A DNA stretch of 64,000 bases from positions 1 to 64,000 of the forward strand of contig NZ_CAKAKL010000006.1 in the NCBI RefSeq assembly GCF_916619195.1, written 5' to 3'. Positions 43,884 to 55,691 of the stretch are shown here, one piece after another. Each line of letters opens with the position of its first letter. Position 1 is the stretch's first letter. A program made the translations under genes and the position numbers. The notes under the pieces were generated by a model. It was not told the origin of the DNA and did not search any database. It worked only from the letters and a program-made list of their open reading frames with translations. This stretch comes from Inquilinus sp. Marseille-Q2685. Lineage in GTDB: Bacteria; Pseudomonadota; Alphaproteobacteria; DSM-16000; Inquilinaceae.

Positions 43884-45161
43884 ATGTCGAGGAGCGCCAT
43901 CCTTCCCCTCACCCTCGCGCTGGTCCTGACAGGCACCATCGCCCAGGCGGCGGGGGTCAAGGTCACCATCTCCTGCGGCTCGGCCGGCGCCGAGCAGCCG
44001 CAATGCCAGCAGGGCGCCAAGGCGTGGGCGGAGAAGACCGGGAACACGGTCGAGGTCGTCGCCGCCCCGCAATCGACCTCGGACCAGCTGGCCCTTTACC
44101 AGCAGATCCTGACCGCCCAGTCCGGCGACATCGACGTCTTCCAGATCGACATCATCTGGCCCGCCATCATCGGCAGCCACTTCGTCGACCTGAAGCCCTA
44201 TGTCGACCAGGCCACCATCGACCAGCACTTCCCCAGCATCATCCAGGGCCTGACCCGCAACGGCCAGCTGCTGGCCATGCCCTGGTTCACCGATGCGGGG
44301 CTGCTGTATTACCGCCAGGACCTGCTGGACAAATACAAGCTGAAGGTGCCCGAGACCTGGACCGAGCTGACCGAGAGCGCCAAGACCATCCAGGAGGGCG
44401 AGCGCAAGGCCGGCAACGACCGCTTCTTCGGCTTCGTGTTCCAGGGGCGGGCCTATGAGGGGCTGACCTGCGACGCGCTGGAATGGATCGTCAGCTTCGG
44501 CGGCGGCACCATCGTCGGCCAGGACGGCAAGATCACGGTCAACAATCCGCAGGCGGCCAAGGCGCTGGACACCGCGGCTTCCTGGGTCGGCACCATCGCC
44601 CCCGACGGCGTGCTGAACTACATGGAGGAGGACGCCCGCGGCGTGTTCCAGTCCGGCAACGCCGCCTTCATGCGCAACTGGCCCTACGCCTATTCGCTGG
44701 TCAATTCCGGCGACAGCCCGGTCAAGGGCAAGATCGCCACCGCCCCGCTGCCGAAGGGCGACGGCGAGGGCGCCCGCCACGCCGCGACGCTCGGCGGCTG
44801 GAACCTGGCGGTGTCGAAATACTCGGCCCATCCGAAGGAGGCCGCCGACCTGGTCCTGTACCTGACCGGCAAGGAGGAGCAGAAGCGCCGCGCCATCGAC
44901 GCCACCTTCCAGACCACCATCCCGGCGCTGTACGACGACCCGGACGTGCTGAAGGCCCAGCCCTTCTTCGCCCAGCTGAAGGGCGCCTTCGAAAGCGCGG
45001 TCGCGCGCCCCTCGGCGATCACCGGCGAGCGCTACAACGAGGTCTCGACGCTGTTCTGGAACGCCGTCCACAACACCCTGTCCAAGCAGGGCGACGGCGC
45101 CGCCAACCTGGCGCAGCTGCAGAAGGAGCTGAACCGGCTGAGCCGCGGCGGCCGCTGGTGA
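43884..45161 (+). CDS. Sugar ABC transporter substrate-binding protein (ThuE-like)
   Basis: A 425-residue periplasmic binding protein with a Sec signal peptide (ILPLTLALVLTGTIAQAA). The mature part has typical family-1 solute-binding blocks: DIDVFQIDIIWPAIIGSHFV, LLAMPWFTDAGLLYYRQDLL and AATLGGWNLAVSKYSAHPKE. It is closest in feel to the trehalose/maltose-binding ThuE group. A textbook AAGGAGGA site precedes the ATG. It delivers its sugar to the two permeases encoded after the 256-base spacer. Confidence 0.93.
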   Translation: MSRSAILPLTLALVLTGTIAQAAGVKVTISCGSAGAEQPQCQQGAKAWAEKTGNTVEVVAAPQSTSDQLALYQQILTAQSGDIDVFQIDIIWPAIIGSHFVDLKPYVDQATIDQHFPSIIQGLTRNGQLLAMPWFTDAGLLYYRQDLLDKYKLKVPETWTELTESAKTIQEGERKAGNDRFFGFVFQGRAYEGLTCDALEWIVSFGGGTIVGQDGKITVNNPQAAKALDTAASWVGTIAPDGVLNYMEEDARGVFQSGNAAFMRNWPYAYSLVNSGDSPVKGKIATAPLPKGDGEGARHAATLGGWNLAVSKYSAHPKEAADLVLYLTGKEEQKRRAIDATFQTTIPALYDDPDVLKAQPFFAQLKGAFESAVARPSAITGERYNEVSTLFWNAVHNTLSKQGDGAANLAQLQKELNRLSRGGRW

Positions 45162-45200
45162 GGACAGGCCCTCGCGTGCATCCCGCCAACGCTGCTCCGA

Positions 45201-45336
45201 TTGCCTCTCCCGCTTGCGGGAGAGGTCGGAGACGCGAAGCGGCTCCGGGTGAGGGGACTTCGTCGAGGCCTGGGCCAGCCCTCACCCGCCAGCGCTGCGC
45301 GCTGTCGACCTCTCCCGCGGCCAGCGGGAGAGGCAA
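45201..45336. repeat. MITE-like palindromic element within the sugar operon
   Basis: A 136-base element with perfect 13-base terminal inverted repeats (TTGCCTCTCCCGC / GCGGGAGAGGCAA) and further internal complementarity (GGTGAGGG/CCCTCACC; GAGGTCG/CGACCTC). It sits between the binding-protein and first permease genes. Such elements can add RNA hairpins that lower expression of downstream genes. Related to, but distinct in core from, the copies at 37122 and 40389. Confidence 0.65.
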
Positions 45337-45417
45337 CACAAATCCGCCGCCGAGAGGGCCAGCCCGGCCGACCTGAGCTGATCGAGCGCCTCTGCCATTG
45401 ACTTCGGGGAGGACCCT

Positions 45418-46527
<1,110 letters not shown>

Positions 46528-46536
46528 GAGGCGACG

Positions 46537-47376
46537 ATGAGCAGAACCTCCCGGCGCCGGATCGGCCGCACCTTCTTCTACGTGCTGGTGGCGGCGATCA
46601 TCCTCTACACGGTGTTCCCGTTCTACTGGGCGGTGATCTCGTCGCTGAAGAGCGGCCAGCAGCTGTTCGGCACCGACCTGCTGCCGCCCTCGCCCACCCT
46701 CGACAACTACGCCAGCGTGTTCCTCGAGCAGCCCTTCCTGACCAATATCGTCAACTCCCTGATCGTCGCCGGGTCGACCGTGCTGATCTGCCTCGCGCTG
46801 TCGGTCAGCGCCGCCTATGCGCTGGGCCGGGTGCGGTTCCGCGGCCGCAGCACCATCCTGATGCTGACCCTGGCCGTGTCGATGTTCCCGCAGGTGGCGG
46901 TGCTGACCGGGCTGTTCGAGCTGGTGCGCTGGGCCGGGCTGTACAACCAGCTCGGCTCGCTGATCCTCAGCTACATGATCTTCACCCTGCCCTTCTCGGT
47001 CTGGGTGCTGACCACCTTCATCCGCGAGCTGCCGCGCGAGCTGGAGGAGGCGGCGATCGTCGACGGCGCCAGGCCGTGGCAGATCCTGGTCCGGGTGTTC
47101 CTGCCGCTGCTCGGCCCGGCGCTGGCGACCACCGGCCTCCTGGCCTTCATCGCCGCCTGGAACGAGTTCCTGTTCGCCCTGACCTTCACCCTGACCAACG
47201 AGGTGCGGACGGTGCCGGTGGCGATCGCCCTGATCTCCGGCGCCACCCAGTTCGACATCCCCTGGGGCAACATCATGGCGGCGTCGGTCGTCGTGACCGT
47301 GCCGCTGATCGTGCTGGTGATGATCTTCCAGCGCCGCATCGTCTCCGGCCTCACCGCCGGCGCAGTGAAAGGATAG
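46537..47376 (+). CDS. Sugar ABC transporter permease (ThuG/MalG type)
   Basis: A 279-residue permease with six predicted helices and the coupling loop EEAAIVDGARPWQILVRVFL. The RVRFRGRSTILMLTLAVSMF helix and the C-terminal MIFQRRIVSGLTAGAVKG are classic for MalG-type subunits. It is the second channel subunit of the alpha-glucoside importer. No ATP-binding gene follows: the next gene is an MFS pump on the opposite strand, so the ATPase must be encoded elsewhere. Confidence 0.94.
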   Translation: MSRTSRRRIGRTFFYVLVAAIILYTVFPFYWAVISSLKSGQQLFGTDLLPPSPTLDNYASVFLEQPFLTNIVNSLIVAGSTVLICLALSVSAAYALGRVRFRGRSTILMLTLAVSMFPQVAVLTGLFELVRWAGLYNQLGSLILSYMIFTLPFSVWVLTTFIRELPRELEEAAIVDGARPWQILVRVFLPLLGPALATTGLLAFIAAWNEFLFALTFTLTNEVRTVPVAIALISGATQFDIPWGNIMAASVVVTVPLIVLVMIFQRRIVSGLTAGAVKG

Positions 47377-47523
47377 CCGGTCCGGCGGAAGTGCATCCCG
47401 GCGCCCGGGAAGGGCGGCGCCGGGATGCGATACGCAGGTCGGTTTGGACGATTAGGATGTTATGCGCTGCGCTTGGGCCTGAAAAGGACAATCGTCCTCA
47501 ACCTTGAGACGATCCGGCCGCCC

Positions 47524-49014
47524 CTACTCGACCAGAGCCTCTTTCGCATGGGCCGCGGCGCCGCCGCGCAGCGGCCGCTCCTCCATCAGCAGCAGCCAGA
47601 GGAAGCCGAGGGCGAGGCCGGCGGCGGCGGCCAGGAACAGCCAGTGGAAGGCGCCGACCAGATCGTCGCGCATCGCCGGGGTCAGGGCGCCGAGATTCTC
47701 CGGCGACCGGCCGTCGCCGCCGATCGCGGTCAGCACGATGGCGCCGAAGCCGGCGACGACGATGGCGCTGCCGAGCGAGCGGAAGAAGTTCATGCAGCCG
47801 GTCGCGGTGCCGAGCTGGTGCATCGCCACCGCGTTCTGGATCGAGATGGTGGTGACCGGCAGCACCGTGCCGAGGCCGAGCCCGACGGCGGCGAGCGCGA
47901 CCTCGACCAGCCACAGCGGCAGCCCGTCCGGATGGGCCGCGAGCCCGACCAGCGCCGCCGCGGCAATCACCAGCCCGACCAGCGGCGTGCGCTTGTAATG
48001 GGTCATGCGCGCCATGAAGCGGCCGGCGATGTTGGCGCCGGTCACGGTGCCGGCCATCAGCGGCATCAGCGCCAGGCCGGAATCGCTGGCCGAGAGGCCG
48101 ACCACGCCTTCGAGATAGACCGGGACGTAGATCGACAGGCCGATGAAGCTGCCCATGACGCAGAAGGCGGCGGCGGTGCCGGTGCCGACCACCGGGTTGA
48201 GCATCACCGCCAGCGGGATCAGCGGCTCGGCCGCGGTCAGCAGGCGGATGGCGAACAGCACCCACAGCACCAGCGAGACGCCGAACAGGCCCAGCACCTC
48301 GACCGAATCCCAGGGATAGCGCACGCCGCCCCAGGTCAGCGCCAGCATCGCCGCCACGGTGGCGCCGACCATCAGCACGGCGCCGAGCACGTCGAGCCTG
48401 TGCCGGCGGTCGTGCCGCGGCAGGCGGCGCAAGGCGCCCCAGACCATCCAGAAGGCGCCGAGGCCGAGCGGCAGGTTGATCCAGAAGATCACCGACCAGT
48501 GCAGATGGTCGGCGAACAGGCCGCCCAGCACCGGCCCGACCACGCTGGAGGTGACGAAGACGCTGGCGATGTAGCCCTGGTAGCGCCCGCGCTCCTTCGG
48601 CGAGACCACGTCGGCGATGATGGTCTGGGCCAGCGAGATCAGCCCGCCGCCGCCGAGGCCCTGCAGCGCCCGGGCCAGGATCAGCGCCAGCATCGTCGGC
48701 GCCAGCGCGCAGGCGACCGAGCCGACGATGAACACGCTGATGCTGACCAGCAGCGTGACCCGCCGGCCGTGGATGTCGCTGAACTTGCCGTAGAGCGGGG
48801 TCACCGCGGTGGCGGCCAGGAGATAGGCGCTGACCACCCAGGACAGGTGCTCGACGTCGCCGAGCTCGCGCCCGATGGTCGGCAGCGCCGTGGCCACGAT
48901 GGTCTGGTCCAGCGCCGCCAGCAGCATCGCCAGCATGATGCCGATGATGATCGAACGGATGGCGGCGTGGTCGAGCGGCGCCGGGGCGGCGGCCGCCGGA
49001 CTGTGTGCGGACAT
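47524..49014 (-). CDS. DHA2-family MFS multidrug efflux protein
   Basis: A 496-residue inner-membrane drug:H+ antiporter of the EmrB/QacA (14-helix) type. LDQTIVATALPTIGREL is the family motif D1; GKFSDIHGRRVTLLVSISVF is motif A; QGLGGGGLISLAQTIIADVV and VGPVLGGLFADHLHWSVIFW are motif B/C. No EmrA-type periplasmic partner lies adjacent. Start chosen at 49014 (MSAHSPAAAAP); the frame stays open far upstream but overlaps yciB on the other strand. Confidence 0.95.
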   Translation of the reverse strand: MSAHSPAAAAPAPLDHAAIRSIIIGIMLAMLLAALDQTIVATALPTIGRELGDVEHLSWVVSAYLLAATAVTPLYGKFSDIHGRRVTLLVSISVFIVGSVACALAPTMLALILARALQGLGGGGLISLAQTIIADVVSPKERGRYQGYIASVFVTSSVVGPVLGGLFADHLHWSVIFWINLPLGLGAFWMVWGALRRLPRHDRRHRLDVLGAVLMVGATVAAMLALTWGGVRYPWDSVEVLGLFGVSLVLWVLFAIRLLTAAEPLIPLAVMLNPVVGTGTAAAFCVMGSFIGLSIYVPVYLEGVVGLSASDSGLALMPLMAGTVTGANIAGRFMARMTHYKRTPLVGLVIAAAALVGLAAHPDGLPLWLVEVALAAVGLGLGTVLPVTTISIQNAVAMHQLGTATGCMNFFRSLGSAIVVAGFGAIVLTAIGGDGRSPENLGALTPAMRDDLVGAFHWLFLAAAAGLALGFLWLLLMEERPLRGGAAAHAKEALVE

Positions 49015-49203
49015 GGTGCGGTGTTTCCGAATGCGAGGATCGGCGGCGGCGAAGCGCCCCGCATCCTTAACCTTCGCCCGGGCAGGTTGTCGTACAAGAG
49101 CGCTGTCGGCAGTGCAGCCATCGTCGCCGGGCATGGGCGCCTGCGGCGTCGCATCCCGCCGATCGCAGTTCCCCGGCCGGACGACTTGCTCTAGGGTGCG
49201 GCC

Positions 49204-49791
49204 ATGATCGACCAGACCGACACGCAGCCCGTCGCCAAGCCCGAGAAGGGGCCGTTCCTGCGCCTGGCGCTCGAGGCCGGGCCGTTGCTGCTGTTCTTCG
49301 TCGCCAACCAGACCGCCGGCATCATGCCGGCGACGGCGGTGTTCATGGTGGCGACCGTGGTCGCGGTGGTGCTGTCGATCCGGCTGGAGAAGCGCTGGCC
49401 GATCATGCCGATGGTCGGCTGCGTCTTCGTGCTGGTCTTCGGCGGGCTGACGCTGTGGCTCGAGGACGACCTGTTCATCAAGCTGAAGCCGACCGTGGTG
49501 AACCTGCTGTTCGCGGCGATCCTGTTCACCGGCCTGGCCACCGGCCGCAACTTCCTGAAGCTTATGATGGGCACGGTGTTCGAACTGGACGACCAGGGTT
49601 GGCGCAGCCTGACCTGGCGCTGGGCGGTGTTCTTCGTCGTGCTGGCGGCGGTCAACGAGGTCGTCTGGCGCAGCTTCTCGACCGAGTTCTGGGCCGGGTT
49701 CAAGCTGTTCGGCATCCTGCCCCTGACCCTGGTCTTCGCCATGGCGCAGATGCCGCTCCTGATGCGGCACCAGGTCAAGCCGGCGGACTGA
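49204..49791 (+). CDS. yciB: YciB/IspZ septation-associated membrane protein
   Basis: A 195-residue membrane protein of about five to six helices. Family blocks are LALEAGPLLLFFVANQ, KPTVVNLLFAAILFTGLATG and FKLFGILPLTLVFAMAQMPL. YciB proteins affect cell-envelope and septum integrity. The HAD gene begins 4 bases after its stop and is probably co-transcribed. Confidence 0.95.
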   Translation: MIDQTDTQPVAKPEKGPFLRLALEAGPLLLFFVANQTAGIMPATAVFMVATVVAVVLSIRLEKRWPIMPMVGCVFVLVFGGLTLWLEDDLFIKLKPTVVNLLFAAILFTGLATGRNFLKLMMGTVFELDDQGWRSLTWRWAVFFVVLAAVNEVVWRSFSTEFWAGFKLFGILPLTLVFAMAQMPLLMRHQVKPAD

Positions 49792-49795
49792 AGGG

Positions 49796-50479
49796 ATGCG
49801 GCCGGCCGATCCCCTGCGCCATGTCGAGCACTGGGTGTTCGACCTCGACAACACGCTCTACCCCGCCCGCACCAACCTGTTCGCCCAGATCGACCGGCGC
49901 ATGGGCGAGTACATCCGCACGCATTACGACCTGCCGGAGGGCGAGGCCAAGGCGCTGCAGAAGCGGCTGTTCCGCGAGTACGGCACCACGCTGCGCGGCC
50001 TGATGAACGAGCGCGCGGTCGACCCCGGCCCGTTCCTGGAATTCGTCCACGACATCGACATCTCGGCGATCGGGCCGAGCCCGACCCTGGCGGCGGCGCT
50101 GGCCGACCTGCCGGGCCGCAAGATCGTGTTCACCAACGGCTCGGTCCGTCATGCCGAACGGGTGCTGACCCGGCTCGGCGTCATGGCGCAGTTCGACGGT
50201 ATCTTCGACATCGTCGCGGCGGATTACGTGCCGAAGCCCGACCCCGGCCCCTACCGGGCGATGCTCGACCGCTACGGCCTGGCGCCGGCCTCGACCGCGA
50301 TGGTCGAGGACATGGCCCGCAACCTGCTGCCGGCGCATCGGCTGGGCATGACCACGGTCTGGGTGCGCACCCCGTCGGACTGGGGCCAGCCCCTGCCCGG
50401 CGACGGCCATATCGATATCGCCGTCGACGACACCGCCGAATGGCTGGCCGCCGTCGCCGCGGCGCGAAGGGCTGTCTGA
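49796..50479 (+). CDS. HAD-superfamily pyrimidine 5'-nucleotidase
   Basis: A 227-residue soluble phosphatase. HAD motif I is VFDLDNTLYPA (nucleophile and general-acid aspartates), motif II IVFTNGS, motif III lysine in KPDPGPYRAML, motif IV MVEDMARN. The sequence resembles the SDT1/PHM8-type pyrimidine 5'-nucleotidases that dephosphorylate UMP/CMP or pyridoxal phosphate analogues. The short gap after yciB suggests a bicistronic unit. Confidence 0.92.
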   Translation: MRPADPLRHVEHWVFDLDNTLYPARTNLFAQIDRRMGEYIRTHYDLPEGEAKALQKRLFREYGTTLRGLMNERAVDPGPFLEFVHDIDISAIGPSPTLAAALADLPGRKIVFTNGSVRHAERVLTRLGVMAQFDGIFDIVAADYVPKPDPGPYRAMLDRYGLAPASTAMVEDMARNLLPAHRLGMTTVWVRTPSDWGQPLPGDGHIDIAVDDTAEWLAAVAAARRAV

Positions 50480-50483
50480 CGCA

Positions 50484-50933
50484 CTATCCGCACGCCTTGA
50501 AGCTGCCCGGCGCCAGTCGGGTCCAGGTGTCGGTGCGGCCGAGCAGGCTGATGCCGACATAGCCGCGCAGGTCCAGCGTGGCCGGCCCGGTCAGCCGCAT
50601 CTCGGCGTCGTAGGTCTTGCCGCTCTTCGGGTCGTAGATCGTGCCGTCCTCCCACTCCGTGTCGGAGACCTGGGTGAAGCTGTGCAGCATGACCAGCCGG
50701 CACAGCGGCTTGCCGCGCTTGCTCTCGTCCGGGTTGTTCACGTCGGTGGCCGGGGCGTCCGGCGGCAGGCCGGCGATCAGGCCGCAGATCCCGTTGGTGC
50801 AGTCGGTGATCTCGATCACCGACCGGCCGTCCCCGGTGCGCCAGAAGCCCTTGATTCCGCCGGCGGCGGAGGCGGCCGGGGCAGCCAGGGCCACGGCCAG
50901 GCCGATGAGAAGGGCGGCGCTGCGGATGGTCAT
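50484..50933 (-). CDS. DUF2147 exported protein
   Basis: A 149-residue protein with a signal peptide (MTIRSAALLIGLAVALAAPA). The mature part has the DUF2147 hallmarks: IKGFWRTGDGRSVIEITDC, GLIAGLPPDAPATDVNNPD, and a C-terminal GYVGISLLGRTDTWTRL. It is probably a periplasmic beta-barrel/lipocalin-like protein of unknown function. I chose the second in-frame ATG, preceded by GGGAG at 5 bases. Confidence 0.93.
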   Translation of the reverse strand: MTIRSAALLIGLAVALAAPAASAAGGIKGFWRTGDGRSVIEITDCTNGICGLIAGLPPDAPATDVNNPDESKRGKPLCRLVMLHSFTQVSDTEWEDGTIYDPKSGKTYDAEMRLTGPATLDLRGYVGISLLGRTDTWTRLAPGSFKACG

Positions 50934-51136
50934 GGGCACTCCCATATCTTCCGTTGTTGCTTGTGCCTGCGAGGATGCGGCCGGGCCGGACTCCTGTCCA
51001 TCGTCCCGATTTGCACCGCGGGAAGGGTGACAACTTTGAAATTATTCCAGCTTTTGCCTCGGTTTACGCTCGGCTATGGTCCAGCGTCGGCCGAAAGGGC
51101 CGCCGGCCGAAGCGCCGGATGACGGAGATGTGAGAG

Positions 51137-52543
<1,407 letters not shown>

Positions 52544-52574
52544 CGCTCGCCGCACCCGGCCTTTACCCCTGATC

Positions 52575-52651
52575 TGTCATGCCCGGGCCTGACCGGGCAT
52601 CCAGAAGGTCTCGACGCTCCCTGGATTGCCGGGTCAAGCCCGGCAATGACA
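52575..52651. repeat. Alphaproteobacterial-type palindromic repeat (TGTCAT...ATGACA)
   Basis: An inverted repeat of TGTCATGCCCGGG...CCCGGCAATGACA type, 77 bases, after leuC. A second copy lies at 56190-56287. It can fold as two stacked hairpins and may also serve as a terminator for leuC. Confidence 0.75.
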
Positions 52652-52811
52652 GGAGGGGCTTGGCCGTCCTCCGGAGGCTGTCCGAAAACGTGGCGGCGTG
52701 AGTCGACTGGTGGTGGGCCGAGAACCGGAGCGCAGCGGACATAGGTCCGTGAGCACCGGAAGCGGAGGCACCGCCATCAGGCGGCCACGCCGGCGCGTTT
52801 GCGGATGGCCT

Positions 52812-53414
52812 CTATGCATGCCCCGCTTCGCCCGACAGCATCATCGGGTCGATGCCGAGCTTGGCGATGGCGCGTTCCCATTTCACCGACAGGTCGTCGC
52901 CGAACAGGATGTCCGAATCGCAGGGCACGGTGAGCCAGCCATTGGCCTGGATCTCGGCGTCGAGCTGCCCGGCGCTCCAGCCGGCATAGCCGAGCGCCAG
53001 CAGGTGGCGGCTGGGGCCCTCGCCATTGGCGATCGCCTGCAGCACCTCGAGCGTCGAGGTCACCGCGACGTCGCCGACCACCACCGTCTTCTCGGCCCGG
53101 TAGTCGGTCGAATGCAGCACGAAGCCGCGGCCCGATTCGACCGGCCCGCCGAACTGCACCCGGGTGCTGCCGAGCAGGTCGCCATGCGGGATGCCGAGCT
53201 GGTCGAGCAGGGTCGGGAAGTCGATGGTCGACAGCGGCTTGTTGACCACCAGCCCCATCGCCCCCTGGTCGTTGTGGGCGCAGAGATAGATCACCGTCCG
53301 GGCGAAGGGCGGCGCGATCAGCGTCGGCATGGCGATCAGCAGCTGCCCCGCGAGGTAGCTGCCGTCCGCCGGCACCTGGCCCTTGGAGGTTTTCGCCCGT
53401 CTCATCCCGACCAT
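52812..53414 (-). CDS. YqgE/AlgH family protein (UPF0301)
   Basis: A 200-residue soluble protein. Family blocks are YLAGQLLIAMPTLIAPPFAR, QGAMGLVVNKPLSTIDFPTL, FGGPVESGRGFVLHS and LALGYAGWSAGQLDAEIQAN. The function is unsettled; AlgH influences alginate expression in pseudomonads. The start is placed at 53414 (MVGMRRAKTSKG); an ATG three codons in is equally possible. Upstream in-frame codons run to 56108 across the opposite-strand reductase gene and are not real. Confidence 0.94.
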   Translation of the reverse strand: MVGMRRAKTSKGQVPADGSYLAGQLLIAMPTLIAPPFARTVIYLCAHNDQGAMGLVVNKPLSTIDFPTLLDQLGIPHGDLLGSTRVQFGGPVESGRGFVLHSTDYRAEKTVVVGDVAVTSTLEVLQAIANGEGPSRHLLALGYAGWSAGQLDAEIQANGWLTVPCDSDILFGDDLSVKWERAIAKLGIDPMMLSGEAGHA

Positions 53415-53522
53415 TGCTCCATGTTCCGTTTTCGGCTGCGACACCAAGGCTAACCCGCGCCGATCTGGTTTCGAACGACTATATAGGCCAAAGAAAGGCG
53501 GTTTCATGGTGCCGGAGATTCG

Positions 53523-55643
53523 ATGACGACTAGGCTCGCAGTCCTGACGGCCGCCGCGCTCGGCCTCGCCGCGCTGGCCGGGCCCGGCCCGGTCGGGGCC
53601 GCCGAGACGCCGTGGCAGCAGGCCAAGGGCGCATCGGCGCGGCTGGTCACGGCGGTCGACGGCACCGGAGCCTTGAGCGAGATCCCCGCGGGGCTGCACA
53701 TCCGGCTGGACCCGCACTGGAAGACCTATTGGCGGTCGCCCGGCGATGCCGGTCTGCCGCCGGCACTGGACTGGGCGGGCTCGACCAACCTCGGCACCGC
53801 GACCCTGGCCTATCCAGCGCCGCACCGGTTCCAGCTGTTCGGTCTCGAGACCTATGGCTACGAGACCGAGGTGGTGTTCCCGCTGACCCTGCCGGTGGCG
53901 CAACCGGGGCAGCCGCAGCACCTGGCCCTGGCCGCGACCGTGCTGGTGTGCAGCGACATCTGCATCCCGGCCAGTTTCAGCTTCGCGCTCGACCTGCCGG
54001 CCGGCGCCGCGACGCCCGACCCGGCCGCGGCCAACCTGATCGACCGCTACGCCAATGCGGTGCCGGGCGACGGCGGCGCCGCGGGCCTGGCGATCGGTCC
54101 GGTCGCCGCCACCACCGCCGGCCCGAACGGGGGGCTGAGGATCGAGGCGACGGCGCGCGAGCCCTTCGAGACGCCGGACATCTTCGTCGAGGGCGCACCG
54201 GGCGACGCCTTCGCCGCGCCGCGCATCACCACCAGCGAGGGCGGCCGCCGGCTGGTGGCCGAGATCGACCGGATCCAGGCGGCGGCCGACCCGCCGGCGC
54301 CTCTGGCCGGCAGCCCGCTGGTGCTGACCCTGGTCGACGGGCCGCGCAGCGTCGAGGCCAGGACGACGGCCGGGGCGGCCGTGGCCGCCGCGCCGGATGT
54401 CGCCGCCTGGCTGTCGATCCTGGGCGTGGCGCTGCTGGGCGGGCTGGTCCTGAACCTGATGCCCTGCGTGCTGCCGGTGCTGTCGCTCAAGCTGCTCTCG
54501 ATCGTCGAGGCGGGAGGCCGGACGCCGCGGCGGCAGCGGCTGGGCCTGCTGGCCACCGCCGCCGGCATCCTCGGCTCCTTCCTGGTGCTCGCGGCGGGCG
54601 CCGTCGGGCTGAAGGCGGCGGGTACCTCGGTCGGCTGGGGCCTGCAGTTCCAGGAGCCGGTATTCCTGGCGGCAATGGCGGTGATCGTCACCCTGTTCGG
54701 CTGCAACCTGCTGGGCCTGTTCGAGGTCACCCTGCCCGGCCGCGCCATGGATGCCGCGGCCCGGGCCAGCGGCACCGGCCGGCCGGAGAAGGACGGCCTG
54801 GCCGGCCCGTTCCTGACCGGCGCCTTCGCCACCCTCCTGGCCACCCCCTGCTCCGCCCCCTTCGTCGGCACCGCGCTGGGCTTCGCCCTGTCGCGCGGGC
54901 CCGCGGAGATCGGCGCGATCTTCACCGCGCTCGGCATCGGCATGGCCCTGCCCTATCTGCTGATCGCCGCGGTGCCGGGCCTGGCCCGGCTGCTGCCGCG
55001 CCCCGGCCGCTGGATGGTCTGGATCAAGGCCGTGCTGGGCCTTGCCCTGTTCGGCACGGCCGCGTGGCTGCTCTCGGTCCTGGCCGTGCAGGTGCCGCCG
55101 GCGGCGGCCGCGGCCGTGGCGGCCGTGCTGGCGGCGATCGCCCTGGTGCTGTGGCTGCGCCGGCGCGGCGGGGTCGCGATCCGGCGCCTGGGCGCCGCCG
55201 CCGCCGCGATCCTGGCCCTGGCGGCGGTGCTGCTGCCGCTGCGCTTCGACCGGTCCGACGCGGCGACGCCGCAGCCGGCCTCTTCCATCCCCTGGGCCCG
55301 GTTCGACCGGGCCGCGATTCCCGGGCTGGTGCGCGAGGGCAAGGTGGTGTTCGTCGACGTCACCGCCGACTGGTGCCTGACCTGCAAGGTCAACAAGCTG
55401 CTGGTGATCGGGCGCGACCCGGTGGCCGCGACGCTGGGCACGGCGGGCGTGGTGCCGATGCTGGCCGACTGGACCAGTCCCGACCAGGCGATCGCCGATT
55501 ACCTTGCGGCGCATGGCCGCTACGGCATACCGTTCAACGCCGTGTACGGGCCGGGAGCGCCGGACGGGATCCTGCTGCCGGAGCTCCTGAGCACCGAGGC
55601 GGTCCTGGACGCGCTGAAGCAGGCCCGCGGCGCGAGCTCGTAG
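53523..55643 (+). CDS. DsbD/ScsB-type thiol:disulfide interchange protein
   Basis: A 706-residue inner-membrane electron relay that moves reducing power from cytosolic thioredoxin to periplasmic disulfides. The signal peptide is at 1-26. A periplasmic immunoglobulin-like N-domain carries a CSDIC pair (near 142-146). The membrane core begins near 300 with LNLMPCVLPVLSLKLL and ATPCSAPFVGTALG cysteines. A C-terminal thioredoxin domain has C618/C621 (CLTCK). The large N-domain marks the ScsB-like subgroup. A peroxiredoxin gene follows by 48 bases, a natural recipient of electrons. Confidence 0.93.
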   Translation: MTTRLAVLTAAALGLAALAGPGPVGAAETPWQQAKGASARLVTAVDGTGALSEIPAGLHIRLDPHWKTYWRSPGDAGLPPALDWAGSTNLGTATLAYPAPHRFQLFGLETYGYETEVVFPLTLPVAQPGQPQHLALAATVLVCSDICIPASFSFALDLPAGAATPDPAAANLIDRYANAVPGDGGAAGLAIGPVAATTAGPNGGLRIEATAREPFETPDIFVEGAPGDAFAAPRITTSEGGRRLVAEIDRIQAAADPPAPLAGSPLVLTLVDGPRSVEARTTAGAAVAAAPDVAAWLSILGVALLGGLVLNLMPCVLPVLSLKLLSIVEAGGRTPRRQRLGLLATAAGILGSFLVLAAGAVGLKAAGTSVGWGLQFQEPVFLAAMAVIVTLFGCNLLGLFEVTLPGRAMDAAARASGTGRPEKDGLAGPFLTGAFATLLATPCSAPFVGTALGFALSRGPAEIGAIFTALGIGMALPYLLIAAVPGLARLLPRPGRWMVWIKAVLGLALFGTAAWLLSVLAVQVPPAAAAAVAAVLAAIALVLWLRRRGGVAIRRLGAAAAAILALAAVLLPLRFDRSDAATPQPASSIPWARFDRAAIPGLVREGKVVFVDVTADWCLTCKVNKLLVIGRDPVAATLGTAGVVPMLADWTSPDQAIADYLAAHGRYGIPFNAVYGPGAPDGILLPELLSTEAVLDALKQARGASS

Positions 55644-55691
55644 CGTCGGCCGATGCGGGCCGGCCCCACACACTCTGGCGGAGAGAACCCC

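Noticed and set aside
51054-51080. Promoter TTGCCT/TATGGT upstream of leuC
   Set aside because: The 15-base spacing is outside the usual 16-18 range and the -35 match is poor.
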